Shown here: positions 1-7,568 of the stretch, piece after piece
Numbering within the stretch: position 1 is the first letter of the stretch
How the letters are laid out: every line of letters starts with the position of its first letter
Position numbers and translations under genes: made by a program
NCBI GenBank assembly: GCA_023428645.1
Contig: JAEYXD010000042.1
Coordinates: 1-36,823 of the forward strand
Reading direction: 5' to 3'
Source: Pseudomonadota bacterium
GTDB taxonomy: Bacteria > Pseudomonadota > Gammaproteobacteria > Steroidobacterales > Steroidobacteraceae
Length of the DNA: 36,823 nucleotides
The notes under the pieces: generated by a model
Told to the model about the DNA's origin: nothing
The model's input: only the letters and a program-made list of their open reading frames with translations
The model's database searches: none

Positions 1-485
1 GTTCCGGTCATGAGGCAAAGTCCCTCAAACGAACAGGATCGTCAATCGCGCCTTCTCATGAGCTCGACAGCCCACCAAAACTCCGGGCTCCCTTCGCAGT
101 TGCTGCACGTCCTGCAGCCCGTGTGCCCGTTCGTGCCGACGCCGGCAGCCGCGGACGCCAGGTGATCCACACCGCGCGGCATGTCTGCTGGCGAACGTCC
201 TCCACCAGGCTCAATGCGTCGATCGCGTGGTGCCGCGCCGAAGGCCGACAACTGTTCCTTGAGTCGGGCCGGCCAGTTCCGGCGCATGAACGGTTTTCTC
301 GAAGAGCACAAATAGCACCGCGAGCCCACCAATCACCGGAACCCCGATGATCGCGTTGACCGCGAACGCCTCGGCATCCGAGGCAATTTGACGCCGGCTT
401 CCCAGTGCACCGCCAGGGAACAGCCGCCCGACTCCTCCGTTCTTCTCGCATCCAGTGGCCCATCCCTTACGCATCGGGAGGCTTG
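1..485. other. No supported gene; possible decayed sequence at left edge
   Basis: I see no convincing gene in this stretch. Several overlapping open frames exist on both strands, but none has a ribosome-binding site with a family-like protein. One minus-strand frame (about 474 to 211) contains a hydrophobic stretch resembling a single membrane segment. A different minus-strand frame then looks more protein-like further along, which could be a frameshifted remnant of a lost gene. The last 15 bases before position 486 hold the good ribosome-binding site (GGGAGG) of the next gene, so a promoter for the Ku operon probably lies somewhere in this stretch. I cannot point to a clear -35/-10 pair. Confidence 0.4.
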
Positions 486-698
486 ATGGCGAGAGTCTCG
501 AAATCAGCGGCGAGCAAGGTGCCGTGGTGGCTCGGCGAGGGCGACGAGGAATGCCCTCACTGCAGCGCCTACTACGTGCTGCAAGTGGAAGTCCGCTGCG
601 CGATCTGTGACGGCCCCATGTGTTCGCACTGCAAGGTCAAGCACGCCGAAGGGCTCGTGGTCTGCCCGAACTGCGTCGAGGAGTCGCTCGATGGCTAG
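486..698 (+). CDS. Small eight-cysteine zinc-binding protein, first gene of the Ku operon
   Basis: A 70-residue protein with four CxxC pairs at Cys 23/26, 38/41, 46/49 and 60/63. This is the pattern of a two-zinc ribbon or RING-like fold. The start at 486 is supported by GGGAGG five bases upstream. The stop overlaps the Ku gene start by 8 nt, and the Ku ribosome-binding site (GAGGAG) lies inside this gene, so the two are likely translationally coupled. I do not recognise a named family. The sequence shows metal-binding potential only. A role in DNA end binding or in modulating Ku is inference from position. It could also be a general small zinc protein that merely shares the promoter. Confidence 0.75.
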   Translation: MARVSKSAASKVPWWLGEGDEECPHCSAYYVLQVEVRCAICDGPMCSHCKVKHAEGLVVCPNCVEESLDG

Positions 699-1470
699 AG
701 CGATGTGGAAGGGGACGCTCGAGCTGGGAAAGCATGAGCTGGACGTGAAGCTGTACTCCGCGATCGAAGATCGCACCGTGCACTTTCACCTGCTGCACAA
801 GAAGGACCGTGCGCCCGTCGAGCAGCACATCGTCCGCAAGGACACCGGCGAGGATGTGCCCAAGGAAGAGATGCGCAAGGCCTTCGCGCTGGACAAGGGC
901 ACCGCCGTGATTCTCGAGCCCGAGGATCTGCAACAGTTGGAGCCGGAAGAATCCCGCGCGATCAACGTGTGTCGCTTCGTGCCGCGCGCTGCGGTGAGCG
1001 ATCAGTGGTACGACCGCCCGTACTATCTCGGACCCGATGCCGACGCCGCCGATTACTTCGCGTTGGCCGCCGCCCTCGAGCGCCAGGACGTCATCGGCAT
1101 CGTTCGATGGGTCATGCGCAAGAATCGCTATCTCGGCGCGCTCTATGCGTTCGACGGGTATTTGATGGTGTCGACATTGCGACGGGCCGATCAGGTCCTG
1201 AGCTTCGCCGGCATCGAGCCGGCCAAGACGGTCGCGCCGCAACCCAACGAGCTGAAGCTCGCCGAGCAATTCGTCACGTCGATCGAGGCAAGCTTCGACC
1301 CTGCGCTGTGGCAGAACGAGTATCGAGAGCGACTGTGCAAGATGATCGAAGCGAAGGCGAAGGGAGAGAAGCTGGCGCCGGTGCGAAAGAAGAAGCCCGC
1401 CGCGCCGGCGAGCCTCGCGGCTGCCTTGAAGGCCAGCATCGCCGCCACCAAGGAGAAGAAAGTTGCCTAA
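691..1470 (+). CDS. ku: Ku protein, shorter paralog (non-homologous end joining)
   Basis: A 259-residue bacterial Ku. Members of this family form ring dimers that thread onto DNA double-strand breaks and recruit LigD. The opening (WKGTLELGKHELDVKLYSA) matches the start of the Ku beta-barrel, and typical family segments such as the ARGNQY-like VMRKNRYLGALYAFDGYLM region follow around residues 145-170. The C-terminus carries a basic linker and LAAALKAS, resembling the short hydrophobic motif by which bacterial Ku contacts LigD. ATG at 691 is preceded by GAGGAG at 7 nt, which favours it over upstream in-frame codons. It overlaps the zinc protein upstream and the second Ku downstream by 8 nt each. 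Two different Ku genes in tandem suggest a possible heterodimer (inference). Confidence 0.93.
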   Translation: MARAMWKGTLELGKHELDVKLYSAIEDRTVHFHLLHKKDRAPVEQHIVRKDTGEDVPKEEMRKAFALDKGTAVILEPEDLQQLEPEESRAINVCRFVPRAAVSDQWYDRPYYLGPDADAADYFALAAALERQDVIGIVRWVMRKNRYLGALYAFDGYLMVSTLRRADQVLSFAGIEPAKTVAPQPNELKLAEQFVTSIEASFDPALWQNEYRERLCKMIEAKAKGEKLAPVRKKKPAAPASLAAALKASIAATKEKKVA

Positions 1471-2497
1471 GCGGTCCCGCGCGAAAGAATCGGCGGCGTC
1501 GGAGTCATCGCCCGCGCCGGTACGACCGCTGTGGTCGGGAACGATCACGTTCGGCCTCGTCAGCATTCCTGTCGAATTGCTCTCGGCCGTCCGGCCGCGG
1601 CAGACGGGAATGAAGCTCGTCGACACGTCGGGCCACGCGCTCGGCCGGCAGTATCACTGTTCCAAGGAAGGCAAGAAGCTCGACAACGACGATCTCGTGC
1701 GGGGCTATGAGACGGATTCGGGCGAGATCGTCGAGATCACGGATCAGGAGTTCGAATCGGTCGCGCCGGAGATGTCGGGCGACATCGAGCTCAAGAATTT
1801 CGTGCCGATCGCCGAGATCCCGCCGATGTACTACCAGAAACCTTATTTCCTATCGCCCGCGGGCAAGTCCGCGAAGGCGTATCACCTGCTCGCGCAAACG
1901 ATGCAGCGTACGGGGCGCGTCGGCATCGGCAGTTTCGTAATGCGCGGGCATGAGTATCTGGTCGCGATCGTCTCGGACAACGGCGTGCTGCGCGCGGACA
2001 CGTTGCGGTATGCAAACGAGATCCGCTCGCCGGAGACGATCGGATTGCCGCAGCGGTCCAAGCCGACGGCCGCGAAGGTGACTCAGTTCGCCAAGGCCAT
2101 CGATAGCTTGACCGAGGACGAGCTGGATGCGAGTGAACTTGCGGACCAGCAAGCCGCGCAGTTGCACGCGCTGGCGGCGGCGAAAGAAAAGGACAGCGAT
2201 CGTGTGATTCACACGGCCGGTCTGGAGTCGGACGAGGCCGAGCCGGCGGAGAGCGGCAGCAACGTCGTCGACCTGATGGCCATTTTGCGCAAGAGCCTGT
2301 CGAAGAACGCCGTCGTCACGAACGCGCAGGGCGGACCGCCGATCTCTTTGGACGAGCATCGCGCGAAGCGGGCGAAGACAGCAAAAGGAGCGAAGACAGC
2401 GAAGGCGACGAAAAAGCCCGCCGCGAAGCGCAAGACGCGCAGCACCGCGACACGCAAGAAAGCAGGTTCGACACGGAAGAAGGCCGCGCGGCGCTAA
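1463..2497 (+). CDS. ku: Ku protein, longer paralog with lysine-rich tail
   Basis: A 344-residue Ku protein that starts at TTG, with an excellent AAGGAG seven bases upstream, so translation is probably coupled to the preceding ku. The core begins at RPLWSGTITFGLVSIPVEL (about residues 21-39) and contains the RPYFL-like QKPYFLSPAGKSAKAYHLL segment. Near residues 266-280 lies VVDLMAILRKSL, resembling the LigD-contact motif. The last 45 or so residues are almost entirely Lys, Arg, Ala and Thr, like a histone H1-type tail. Such extended basic tails in bacterial Ku are known to bind DNA. The two Ku copies differ clearly in sequence and tail, so this is old paralogy and not a recent duplication. 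No ligD is present in the window. Confidence 0.95.
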   Translation: MPKRSRAKESAASESSPAPVRPLWSGTITFGLVSIPVELLSAVRPRQTGMKLVDTSGHALGRQYHCSKEGKKLDNDDLVRGYETDSGEIVEITDQEFESVAPEMSGDIELKNFVPIAEIPPMYYQKPYFLSPAGKSAKAYHLLAQTMQRTGRVGIGSFVMRGHEYLVAIVSDNGVLRADTLRYANEIRSPETIGLPQRSKPTAAKVTQFAKAIDSLTEDELDASELADQQAAQLHALAAAKEKDSDRVIHTAGLESDEAEPAESGSNVVDLMAILRKSLSKNAVVTNAQGGPPISLDEHRAKRAKTAKGAKTAKATKKPAAKRKTRSTATRKKAGSTRKKAARR

Positions 2498-2560
2498 CGA
2501 GCGCCCACGCACGGAGCGGCGCTGACGTGCACGGGTGCTATTGGCAGCGCCCAGCGCGGC

Positions 2561-2968
2561 CTACATCTGCATGCCCTCCATCGGCATGAGATTGTGCTCC
2601 AGGTGATTCATGATCCAGATCGAGCCAACCACGATCAGAAAGACGACCAGCACGCCGAAGGCGAGCGCGAGTACGTTGTTCGTGTTGTCGGGCCCCGTCG
2701 TGATGTGCAGGAAGAACACGAGGTGCACGCCCATCTGCGCAATCGCGAGCACGATCAGTGCGACCGGAATCGCCGGCGCATAGACGATATCGGACCCCGC
2801 CAGATAGAACGCGGCGGCGGTGAGCACGATGGAAAAGCCCAGGCCGAGATTTGCATTGCGCACCCAATGGCCGCTTTCCTCCTCGGGGAGCTCATCGCCC
2901 GGCGCATGGTCATCCTTGTCGTGCGACGGATCGGTGTAGGCGGGCAGATCGGATTCGCGCTGGCTCAT
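2561..2968 (-). CDS. cyoD: Cytochrome bo3-type ubiquinol oxidase subunit IV
   Basis: A 135-residue protein with a charged, acidic N-terminal arm (about 40 residues) followed by three hydrophobic segments. The segment AQMGVHLVFFLH is the hallmark of the CyoD/CtaF family. The small subunit IV assists assembly and stability of the oxidase in the inner membrane. ATG at 2968 overlaps the stop of the subunit III gene as ATGA, which sets the start within a much longer open frame. The N-terminal arm is longer than in E. coli CyoD (109 residues). It is the last gene of the cyoABCD unit and converges on the Ku operon with a 63-bp gap. No heme O synthase gene (cyoE) follows. Confidence 0.9.
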   Translation of the reverse strand: MSQRESDLPAYTDPSHDKDDHAPGDELPEEESGHWVRNANLGLGFSIVLTAAAFYLAGSDIVYAPAIPVALIVLAIAQMGVHLVFFLHITTGPDNTNNVLALAFGVLVVFLIVVGSIWIMNHLEHNLMPMEGMQM

Positions 2969-3660
2969 GCGATGCTCTCCATCAGATAGACGATCGTGAA
3001 GATGCCGATCCACACGATGTCGAGTGCGTGCCAGAACAGGTTGAAGCACAGCAGGCGGTGCACGATCTCGTGGCGGAAGCCTTTGACTTGAATCTGCGCC
3101 ATCATCGTCGCGAGCCACAGTCCACCGGCGGTGACATGCACGCCGTGCAGGCCCACGAGGCCGAAAAATGCGGTGAGCATGCCGCTTCGCTGCGGCGTGT
3201 AGCCGTGCTCGGCCATTTCGATGAACTCCCCGACCTCGAGCAGCACGAAGAACAAGCCAAGGAGGCCGGTGAGCAGCAGGTAGATCTGGGTCCACAGCCG
3301 GTTGCGGGCGTTGAATGCCGCAAAGGCGAGCATGCACGTGTAGCTCGATAGCAGCAGCGCCGCCGTTTGCAGCGCCACGCGACCGAGCTCCACGATCTCC
3401 GCCATCGTCGGGCCGCCGGCCGTCGCCTCGCGTTGCACGGCGAACGCGGCGAAAAAGCAGGCGAACATGACGATGTCACTGAGCAGGAAAATCCAGAAGC
3501 CGTAGCCGACGATGATCCGCTTGTTCGCCGGGCCCGTTGCTCCGTGTCCGGCGCCTTCGATGGGCTCGCCGGGGCCATGGGCCCGATGGCCGAGCCGGTG
3601 AGGATCTTCGCGAACCCGGCGCAGCGCTTCGATGGTTGCGGGCAGTCCCCGATAGCTCAC
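2965..3660 (-). CDS. cyoC: Cytochrome bo3-type ubiquinol oxidase subunit III
   Basis: A 231-residue subunit III of the heme-copper oxidase superfamily. After a soluble N-terminal stretch rich in Gly and His (about 45 residues) there are five hydrophobic helices, starting at YGFWIFLLSDIVMFACFF. The family motif HALDIVWIGIFTIVYLM closes the protein. Five helices match the CyoC type, whereas many cytochrome c oxidase subunits III have seven. Its start overlaps the cyoB stop as ATGA, and its stop overlaps cyoD in the same way, so the four genes are very likely co-translated. It acts in the inner membrane as part of the proton-pumping terminal oxidase. Confidence 0.93.
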   Translation of the reverse strand: MSYRGLPATIEALRRVREDPHRLGHRAHGPGEPIEGAGHGATGPANKRIIVGYGFWIFLLSDIVMFACFFAAFAVQREATAGGPTMAEIVELGRVALQTAALLLSSYTCMLAFAAFNARNRLWTQIYLLLTGLLGLFFVLLEVGEFIEMAEHGYTPQRSGMLTAFFGLVGLHGVHVTAGGLWLATMMAQIQVKGFRHEIVHRLLCFNLFWHALDIVWIGIFTIVYLMESIA

Positions 3661-5675
3661 GGCAGTGCCCCCTGCTCGGCGAGGCGCTGCAGGAACGCTT
3701 CGCGCGCCGCTCGACGCGCGCGATCCACGCGTGCCACTTCCTCGGCCGGCACTTCGAATTCGTGAACGTCACGCCAGGCGAACACGACGAAGCCGATGAA
3801 TGCCGCTACCAGCGCACAGATCGCGAGCCACCAGATGTGCCAGACCATCGCGAAGCCGAACACCGACGTGAAGAACGCTGTGAAAAAGCCGACCGAACTG
3901 TTCACGGGCATTTCGATCGGCTGGTACTTCGGCTCGGGCGTCAGCTGCTGCGTCTCCACCGCGCGCAATTTGATCCCCCAGTACGCTTCCTCGCCCTCGA
4001 CGTTCGGCAACACCGCGAAATTGAAGAAGGGCGGGGGCGAGGGCGTGGCCCATTCGAGCGAGCGGCCGTCCCATGGATCGCCGGTCACGTCCCGCAGCTT
4101 GTGTCGGTCGCGAATGCTCACCACGAGTTGCAGGACTTGCGCGATGACGCCGACCGCCAGGATCCCGACGCCCACGGCGGAGATGTGCAGCCAGGGCGCC
4201 CATTCAGGAACGTTGATGTGCTGCAACCGTCGCGTCATGCCGGCCAAGCCGAGCACGTAGAACGGCGTGAACGTGACCCAAAAGCCGATGAACGCACACC
4301 AGAACGCGACCTTGCCCCAGCCCCGATGCAGGCCGAACCCGAACACTTTCGGAAACCAGAACTCCAGGCCCGCGAAGACGGCGAACACCACGCCGCCGAT
4401 GATGACGTTGTGGAAGTGCGCGACCAGGAACATCGAGTTGTGCGTGACGAAATCGGCGGGCGGGATCGCGAGCAGCACGCCGGTCAGACCGCCGATGATG
4501 AACGTGACGATGAACCCGAGCGACCACAACATCGGCACCTCGAAGCGCACGCGCCCGCCGTACATCGTGAAGATCCAGTTGTAGATCTTCACGCCGGTGC
4601 CGACCGCGATGATGCTCGAGGTGATGCCGAAGAACGTGTTCACCGCCGGTCCCGTGCCCATCGTGAAGAAGTGATGCAGCCACACGACCATCGACATGAT
4701 GCAAATGAAAAGCGTCGCCGCGACCATCGAGCGATAGCCGAACAGGGGCTTGCCGGAGAACGTCGGGAAGATCTCCGAGAAGATGCCGAAGGCCGGCAGG
4801 ATGAGGATGTACACCTCGGGATGGCCCCAGGCCCACACCAGGTTCACGAACATCATGGGATTGCCGCCCGCGGTGTTCGTGAAGTAGTGCCAGTCGGCGT
4901 AGCGATCGAGCGTCAGCATCGCAAGCGTCGCGGTGAAGATCGGGAACGCCGCGACGATCAGCAGGCAGGACGCGAGCGCGGTCCAGCAGAACACGGGCAT
5001 GCGCAGGTAACTCATGCCGCGACAGCGCATCTTCAATATCGTCGTGACGATATTGATGCCCGTGATGAGTGTCCCGATGCCGGAGATCTGCACGGCCCAG
5101 AGGTAATAGTCGACGCCGACGCCCGGCGTGTACGTCGCCTCGCTGAGCGGCGGATAGGGCAGCCAGCCCGTGCGCGCGAATTCGCCGATGAAGAGCGAGA
5201 TGTTGACGAGCAGCGCGCCGCTCGCGGTCAGCCAGAAGCCGACGGAATTGAACGTGGGAAACGCAACGTCGCGAACCCCGAGCTGCAGCGGCACGAGGTA
5301 GTTCATGAAACCGAGCACGATGGGCATGGCGCCGAACAGAATCATGATCGTGCCGTGCGCGGTGAAGATCTGATCGTAGTGCTCGGGGGTGAGATACCCC
5401 GCTGCATTGATAGCGACCGCCTGTTGAGTGCGCATCATGATGGCGTCGGCGAAGCCGCGGATCAGCATCAGCACGCCGAGCAGGCAGTACATGACGCCGA
5501 TGCGTTTGTGATCGACGCTCGTGATCCATTCGTTCCAGACGTACGGCCACCAGCCCTTCACGGTGACGAGGATGAGCACGCCCAGCACGACCAGGATCAA
5601 GATGATCGAAGTGATCAGCGGCAGAGGCTCGTGCCATGGAATCGCCGAGAGATTGAGTTTGCCCCACATCTTCAA
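3657..5675 (-). CDS. cyoB: Cytochrome bo3-type ubiquinol oxidase subunit I
   Basis: A 672-residue catalytic subunit that oxidises ubiquinol and reduces O2 to water while pumping protons. Visible signatures are TAHGTIMILF (low-spin heme ligand, H107), WAWGHPEVYILILPAFG (CuB His and cross-linked Tyr), WLHHFFTMG (CuB His pair) and VAHFHNVIIGG (heme ligands). R73, D77, H99 and Q102 align with the quinol-site residues R71, D75, H98 and Q101 of E. coli CyoB. With the absence of a CuA site in subunit II, this argues for a quinol oxidase and not a cytochrome c oxidase. The length matches CyoB (663 in E. coli). It overlaps cyoA and cyoC by 4 nt each. Confidence 0.97.
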   Translation of the reverse strand: MKMWGKLNLSAIPWHEPLPLITSIILILVVLGVLILVTVKGWWPYVWNEWITSVDHKRIGVMYCLLGVLMLIRGFADAIMMRTQQAVAINAAGYLTPEHYDQIFTAHGTIMILFGAMPIVLGFMNYLVPLQLGVRDVAFPTFNSVGFWLTASGALLVNISLFIGEFARTGWLPYPPLSEATYTPGVGVDYYLWAVQISGIGTLITGINIVTTILKMRCRGMSYLRMPVFCWTALASCLLIVAAFPIFTATLAMLTLDRYADWHYFTNTAGGNPMMFVNLVWAWGHPEVYILILPAFGIFSEIFPTFSGKPLFGYRSMVAATLFICIMSMVVWLHHFFTMGTGPAVNTFFGITSSIIAVGTGVKIYNWIFTMYGGRVRFEVPMLWSLGFIVTFIIGGLTGVLLAIPPADFVTHNSMFLVAHFHNVIIGGVVFAVFAGLEFWFPKVFGFGLHRGWGKVAFWCAFIGFWVTFTPFYVLGLAGMTRRLQHINVPEWAPWLHISAVGVGILAVGVIAQVLQLVVSIRDRHKLRDVTGDPWDGRSLEWATPSPPPFFNFAVLPNVEGEEAYWGIKLRAVETQQLTPEPKYQPIEMPVNSSVGFFTAFFTSVFGFAMVWHIWWLAICALVAAFIGFVVFAWRDVHEFEVPAEEVARVDRARRAAREAFLQRLAEQGALP

Positions 5676-6598
5676 TTCCTCCCGGCAGGCATCTCGCGCC
5701 CTGCGTGCCGTTCGTTGTCGAGCGTAGGTCCCGGGCCCGGCGGAATCTTTTGTGTGACGACGCGTTGGAAGAGTTCGGGATCGACCGCGCGATACGTCAT
5801 GGGCGGAACGTCCAGCGTTTGCTGCATCAGTTGAACGTACGTGGGCTCATCGAGCGCCGGGCCGCTGCTGCGCACGCTCGCGGTCCAGGCCTCGAACTCG
5901 TCCGTCGGCATGCTCTGCACGCCGAACTGCATGTCGGTGAAGCCGTCGCCGGAGAATTGCGCCGAGATGCCCCAGATCTCTGCCGCTTCATCGGCTTGTA
6001 GATGCAGCTGCGAGACCATGGCTGGCATGGCGTAGATCATCGAGCCCAGGCGCGGCACGAAGAACGCGTTGAACACGCTGGCCGAAGTGATCGAGAAGCG
6101 CACCGGCGTTTCCGCCGGCAGGACGAGTCGATTGATCGTGGCGATGCGTTGCTCGGGGTAGATGAACAACCACTTCCAGTCGAGCGAGATGACTTGAACT
6201 TCGAGCGGCGGGACGTCCGCGGACAGCGGCCTGAAGGGATCGAGGCGGTGAGTGCCGATCCAGATCAGGCCGGAGATGAACAAGATGGTCAGCGTCGGAA
6301 TCGACCAGACGACTGCTTCGATGCGGCCGGAGTACGACCAGTACGGCAGATACTCCGCCTTCGGGTTCGATGCGCGGAAGTGCCATGCGACCCAGAGCGC
6401 CAGGATGATCGTGGGCACGACGATCGCCAGCATGATGACGGTCGAGTTGACGAGGATCGTCGCATTGCCGGCACCGACCGGACCGAGCGGATCGAGAATG
6501 CCGCCCGAGCAAGCAGCAAGCCCGCTGCTCGACAGGCCGAGAATCGAGCCGCGGTAGATGCGGGCTCTAGCGCTCTGCTGCAAGTGCTCGCCAGCCAT
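5672..6598 (-). CDS. cyoA: Cytochrome bo3-type ubiquinol oxidase subunit II (lipoprotein)
   Basis: A 308-residue subunit II. It has an N-terminal lipobox-like GLAAC with Cys30 as the likely lipidated residue, then two transmembrane helices (about 45-70 and 93-115) and a periplasmic cupredoxin-like domain opening with LEVQVISLDWKWLFIYPEQ. The CuA-binding Cys pair and His of cytochrome c oxidases are absent (the region reads SAQFSGDGFTDMQF), as expected for a quinol oxidase. ATG at 6598 has GGGAG at six bases. That Shine-Dalgarno is contained in a small GC-rich hairpin, described separately. The C-terminal tail after about residue 285 is Pro- and charge-rich, without obvious similarity to the family core. 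First gene of cyoABCD. Confidence 0.95.
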   Translation of the reverse strand: MAGEHLQQSARARIYRGSILGLSSSGLAACSGGILDPLGPVGAGNATILVNSTVIMLAIVVPTIILALWVAWHFRASNPKAEYLPYWSYSGRIEAVVWSIPTLTILFISGLIWIGTHRLDPFRPLSADVPPLEVQVISLDWKWLFIYPEQRIATINRLVLPAETPVRFSITSASVFNAFFVPRLGSMIYAMPAMVSQLHLQADEAAEIWGISAQFSGDGFTDMQFGVQSMPTDEFEAWTASVRSSGPALDEPTYVQLMQQTLDVPPMTYRAVDPELFQRVVTQKIPPGPGPTLDNERHAGREMPAGRN

Positions 6599-6603
6599 CG
6601 GGG

Positions 6604-6619
6604 GCTCCCGGTCGGGAGC
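6604..6619 (-). promoter_or_regulatory. Hairpin enclosing the cyoA ribosome-binding site
   Basis: On the minus strand the sequence GCTCCC-GACC-GGGAGC can form a six-base-pair GC hairpin. Its 3' arm contains GGGAG, the only plausible Shine-Dalgarno of cyoA, six bases before the ATG. Such an arrangement can hold back initiation until the hairpin melts or is bound. The structure is seen in the sequence, but a regulatory effect is inference. Confidence 0.45.
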
Positions 6620-6703
6620 GCATTCAATCCCTCAAGCAGATTGGATGTTCCGGGCGGCGCGGAACGTTGCCGCGTGTGTTCCCGATGTACTTACATGCCG
6701 AGC

Positions 6704-7426
6704 TCAGCTCGCGCTGGACGCCAGCGGCTTGCGCGCGTTCGCCAACACGATGACGTTGCTCGTGTCGGGTGCACCGGCGCCGACGCTGCCGTGAACCCAT
6801 TCGACGATCGGCATGAAGTCCTCACGTTCACGCGCGCCGATCGTCTCCGGCATCTCGAAAATGCCCACGCCGGATTCGGCGGCCTCGAGGAACGCATCGG
6901 CATCTCGCAACCGCGTCAGGAACGGCATGCTCAACGAGTTGAGGAAACGCTCGAGCGGCGCGTGCACCGAGCTCGACTCGCGCACGCGATTCGCGACCAC
7001 GCCGACCTTGATGCCCTGCGAGCGGACGCGGCCGGCGATCAGCAGCTCCTTGATGAAGTTCGCGGTGGCGTGGATGTCGATCGCGGAAGGGCCGACAGGA
7101 ATGAGGATCTGATTCGCGTTCCGCAGCATGTCTTGCTGCAGCAATCGTGACGAGCCCGCCGGCGCGTCGATGATGAGATGCTCCGTCGTTGCGGGAACGT
7201 GCATCCGGAAGCTGCGCAGACCGACCGCTGGCTGCGCTGCGTTCGCACCGTGAATCTTCGCCGCCGTTGGCGGTCGCTGCTGCAGCCAGTGGAGACTCGA
7301 CCCTTGCGGGTCGTAGTCCATGATCGTCGTGCCGATATTGTTCGCGGCGAAGTAGCTGGCGAGATTGGTCGTGACAGTGGTCTTGCCGACGCCGCCTTTG
7401 GTGTTGATCACCACTGTCGTTTTCAT
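6704..7426 (-). CDS. ParA/MinD-family ATPase, orphan
   Basis: A 240-residue P-loop ATPase of the ParA/MinD type. The deviant Walker A motif KGGVGKTT lies at residues 10-17, IMDYDPQGSS (ParA DxDPQ) near residue 40, and LIIDAPAG as the Walker B-like segment near residue 85. ATG at 7426 is chosen because GGAGGG lies nine bases upstream. A longer in-frame extension to 7612 would overlap the divergent gene and is not protein-like. Family members position plasmids, chromosomes or protein clusters by ATP-dependent dimerisation on DNA or membrane. There is no ParB, parS-like repeat or MinC/E nearby, so the cargo is unknown. It lies 105 bp upstream of cyoA in the same direction and might share a transcript. 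Confidence 0.85.
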   Translation of the reverse strand: MKTTVVINTKGGVGKTTVTTNLASYFAANNIGTTIMDYDPQGSSLHWLQQRPPTAAKIHGANAAQPAVGLRSFRMHVPATTEHLIIDAPAGSSRLLQQDMLRNANQILIPVGPSAIDIHATANFIKELLIAGRVRSQGIKVGVVANRVRESSSVHAPLERFLNSLSMPFLTRLRDADAFLEAAESGVGIFEMPETIGAREREDFMPIVEWVHGSVGAGAPDTSNVIVLANARKPLASSAS

Positions 7427-7568
7427 CGTGCCGTTCCCTCCAGACATAACGCCGAGCAGCGTCGAGCGCAGGCGCCCGCATCTTCCTTGGCGCAGTCGAC
7501 TCGAGGTGTGATGCGCGTCAAACTGTCGGCGCGCGGTCGGGTGCGCGCTCAGTTCGGCAAGCAACCAC

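Noticed and set aside
607..690. N-terminal extension of the first Ku
   Set aside because: The family core begins at the ATG at 691, which has a strong ribosome-binding site; the upstream in-frame sequence is the zinc-protein gene read in another frame.
3537..5834. A 765-residue open frame antisense to cyoB/cyoC
   Set aside because: It lies exactly opposite strongly supported oxidase genes, is rich in Arg, His, Asp and Glu as expected of a GC-rich shadow frame, and has no domain or ribosome-binding site.
6704..7426. Plasmid-type partition locus
   Set aside because: No ParB, no parS-like repeats and no replication gene; neighbours are chromosomal housekeeping genes.
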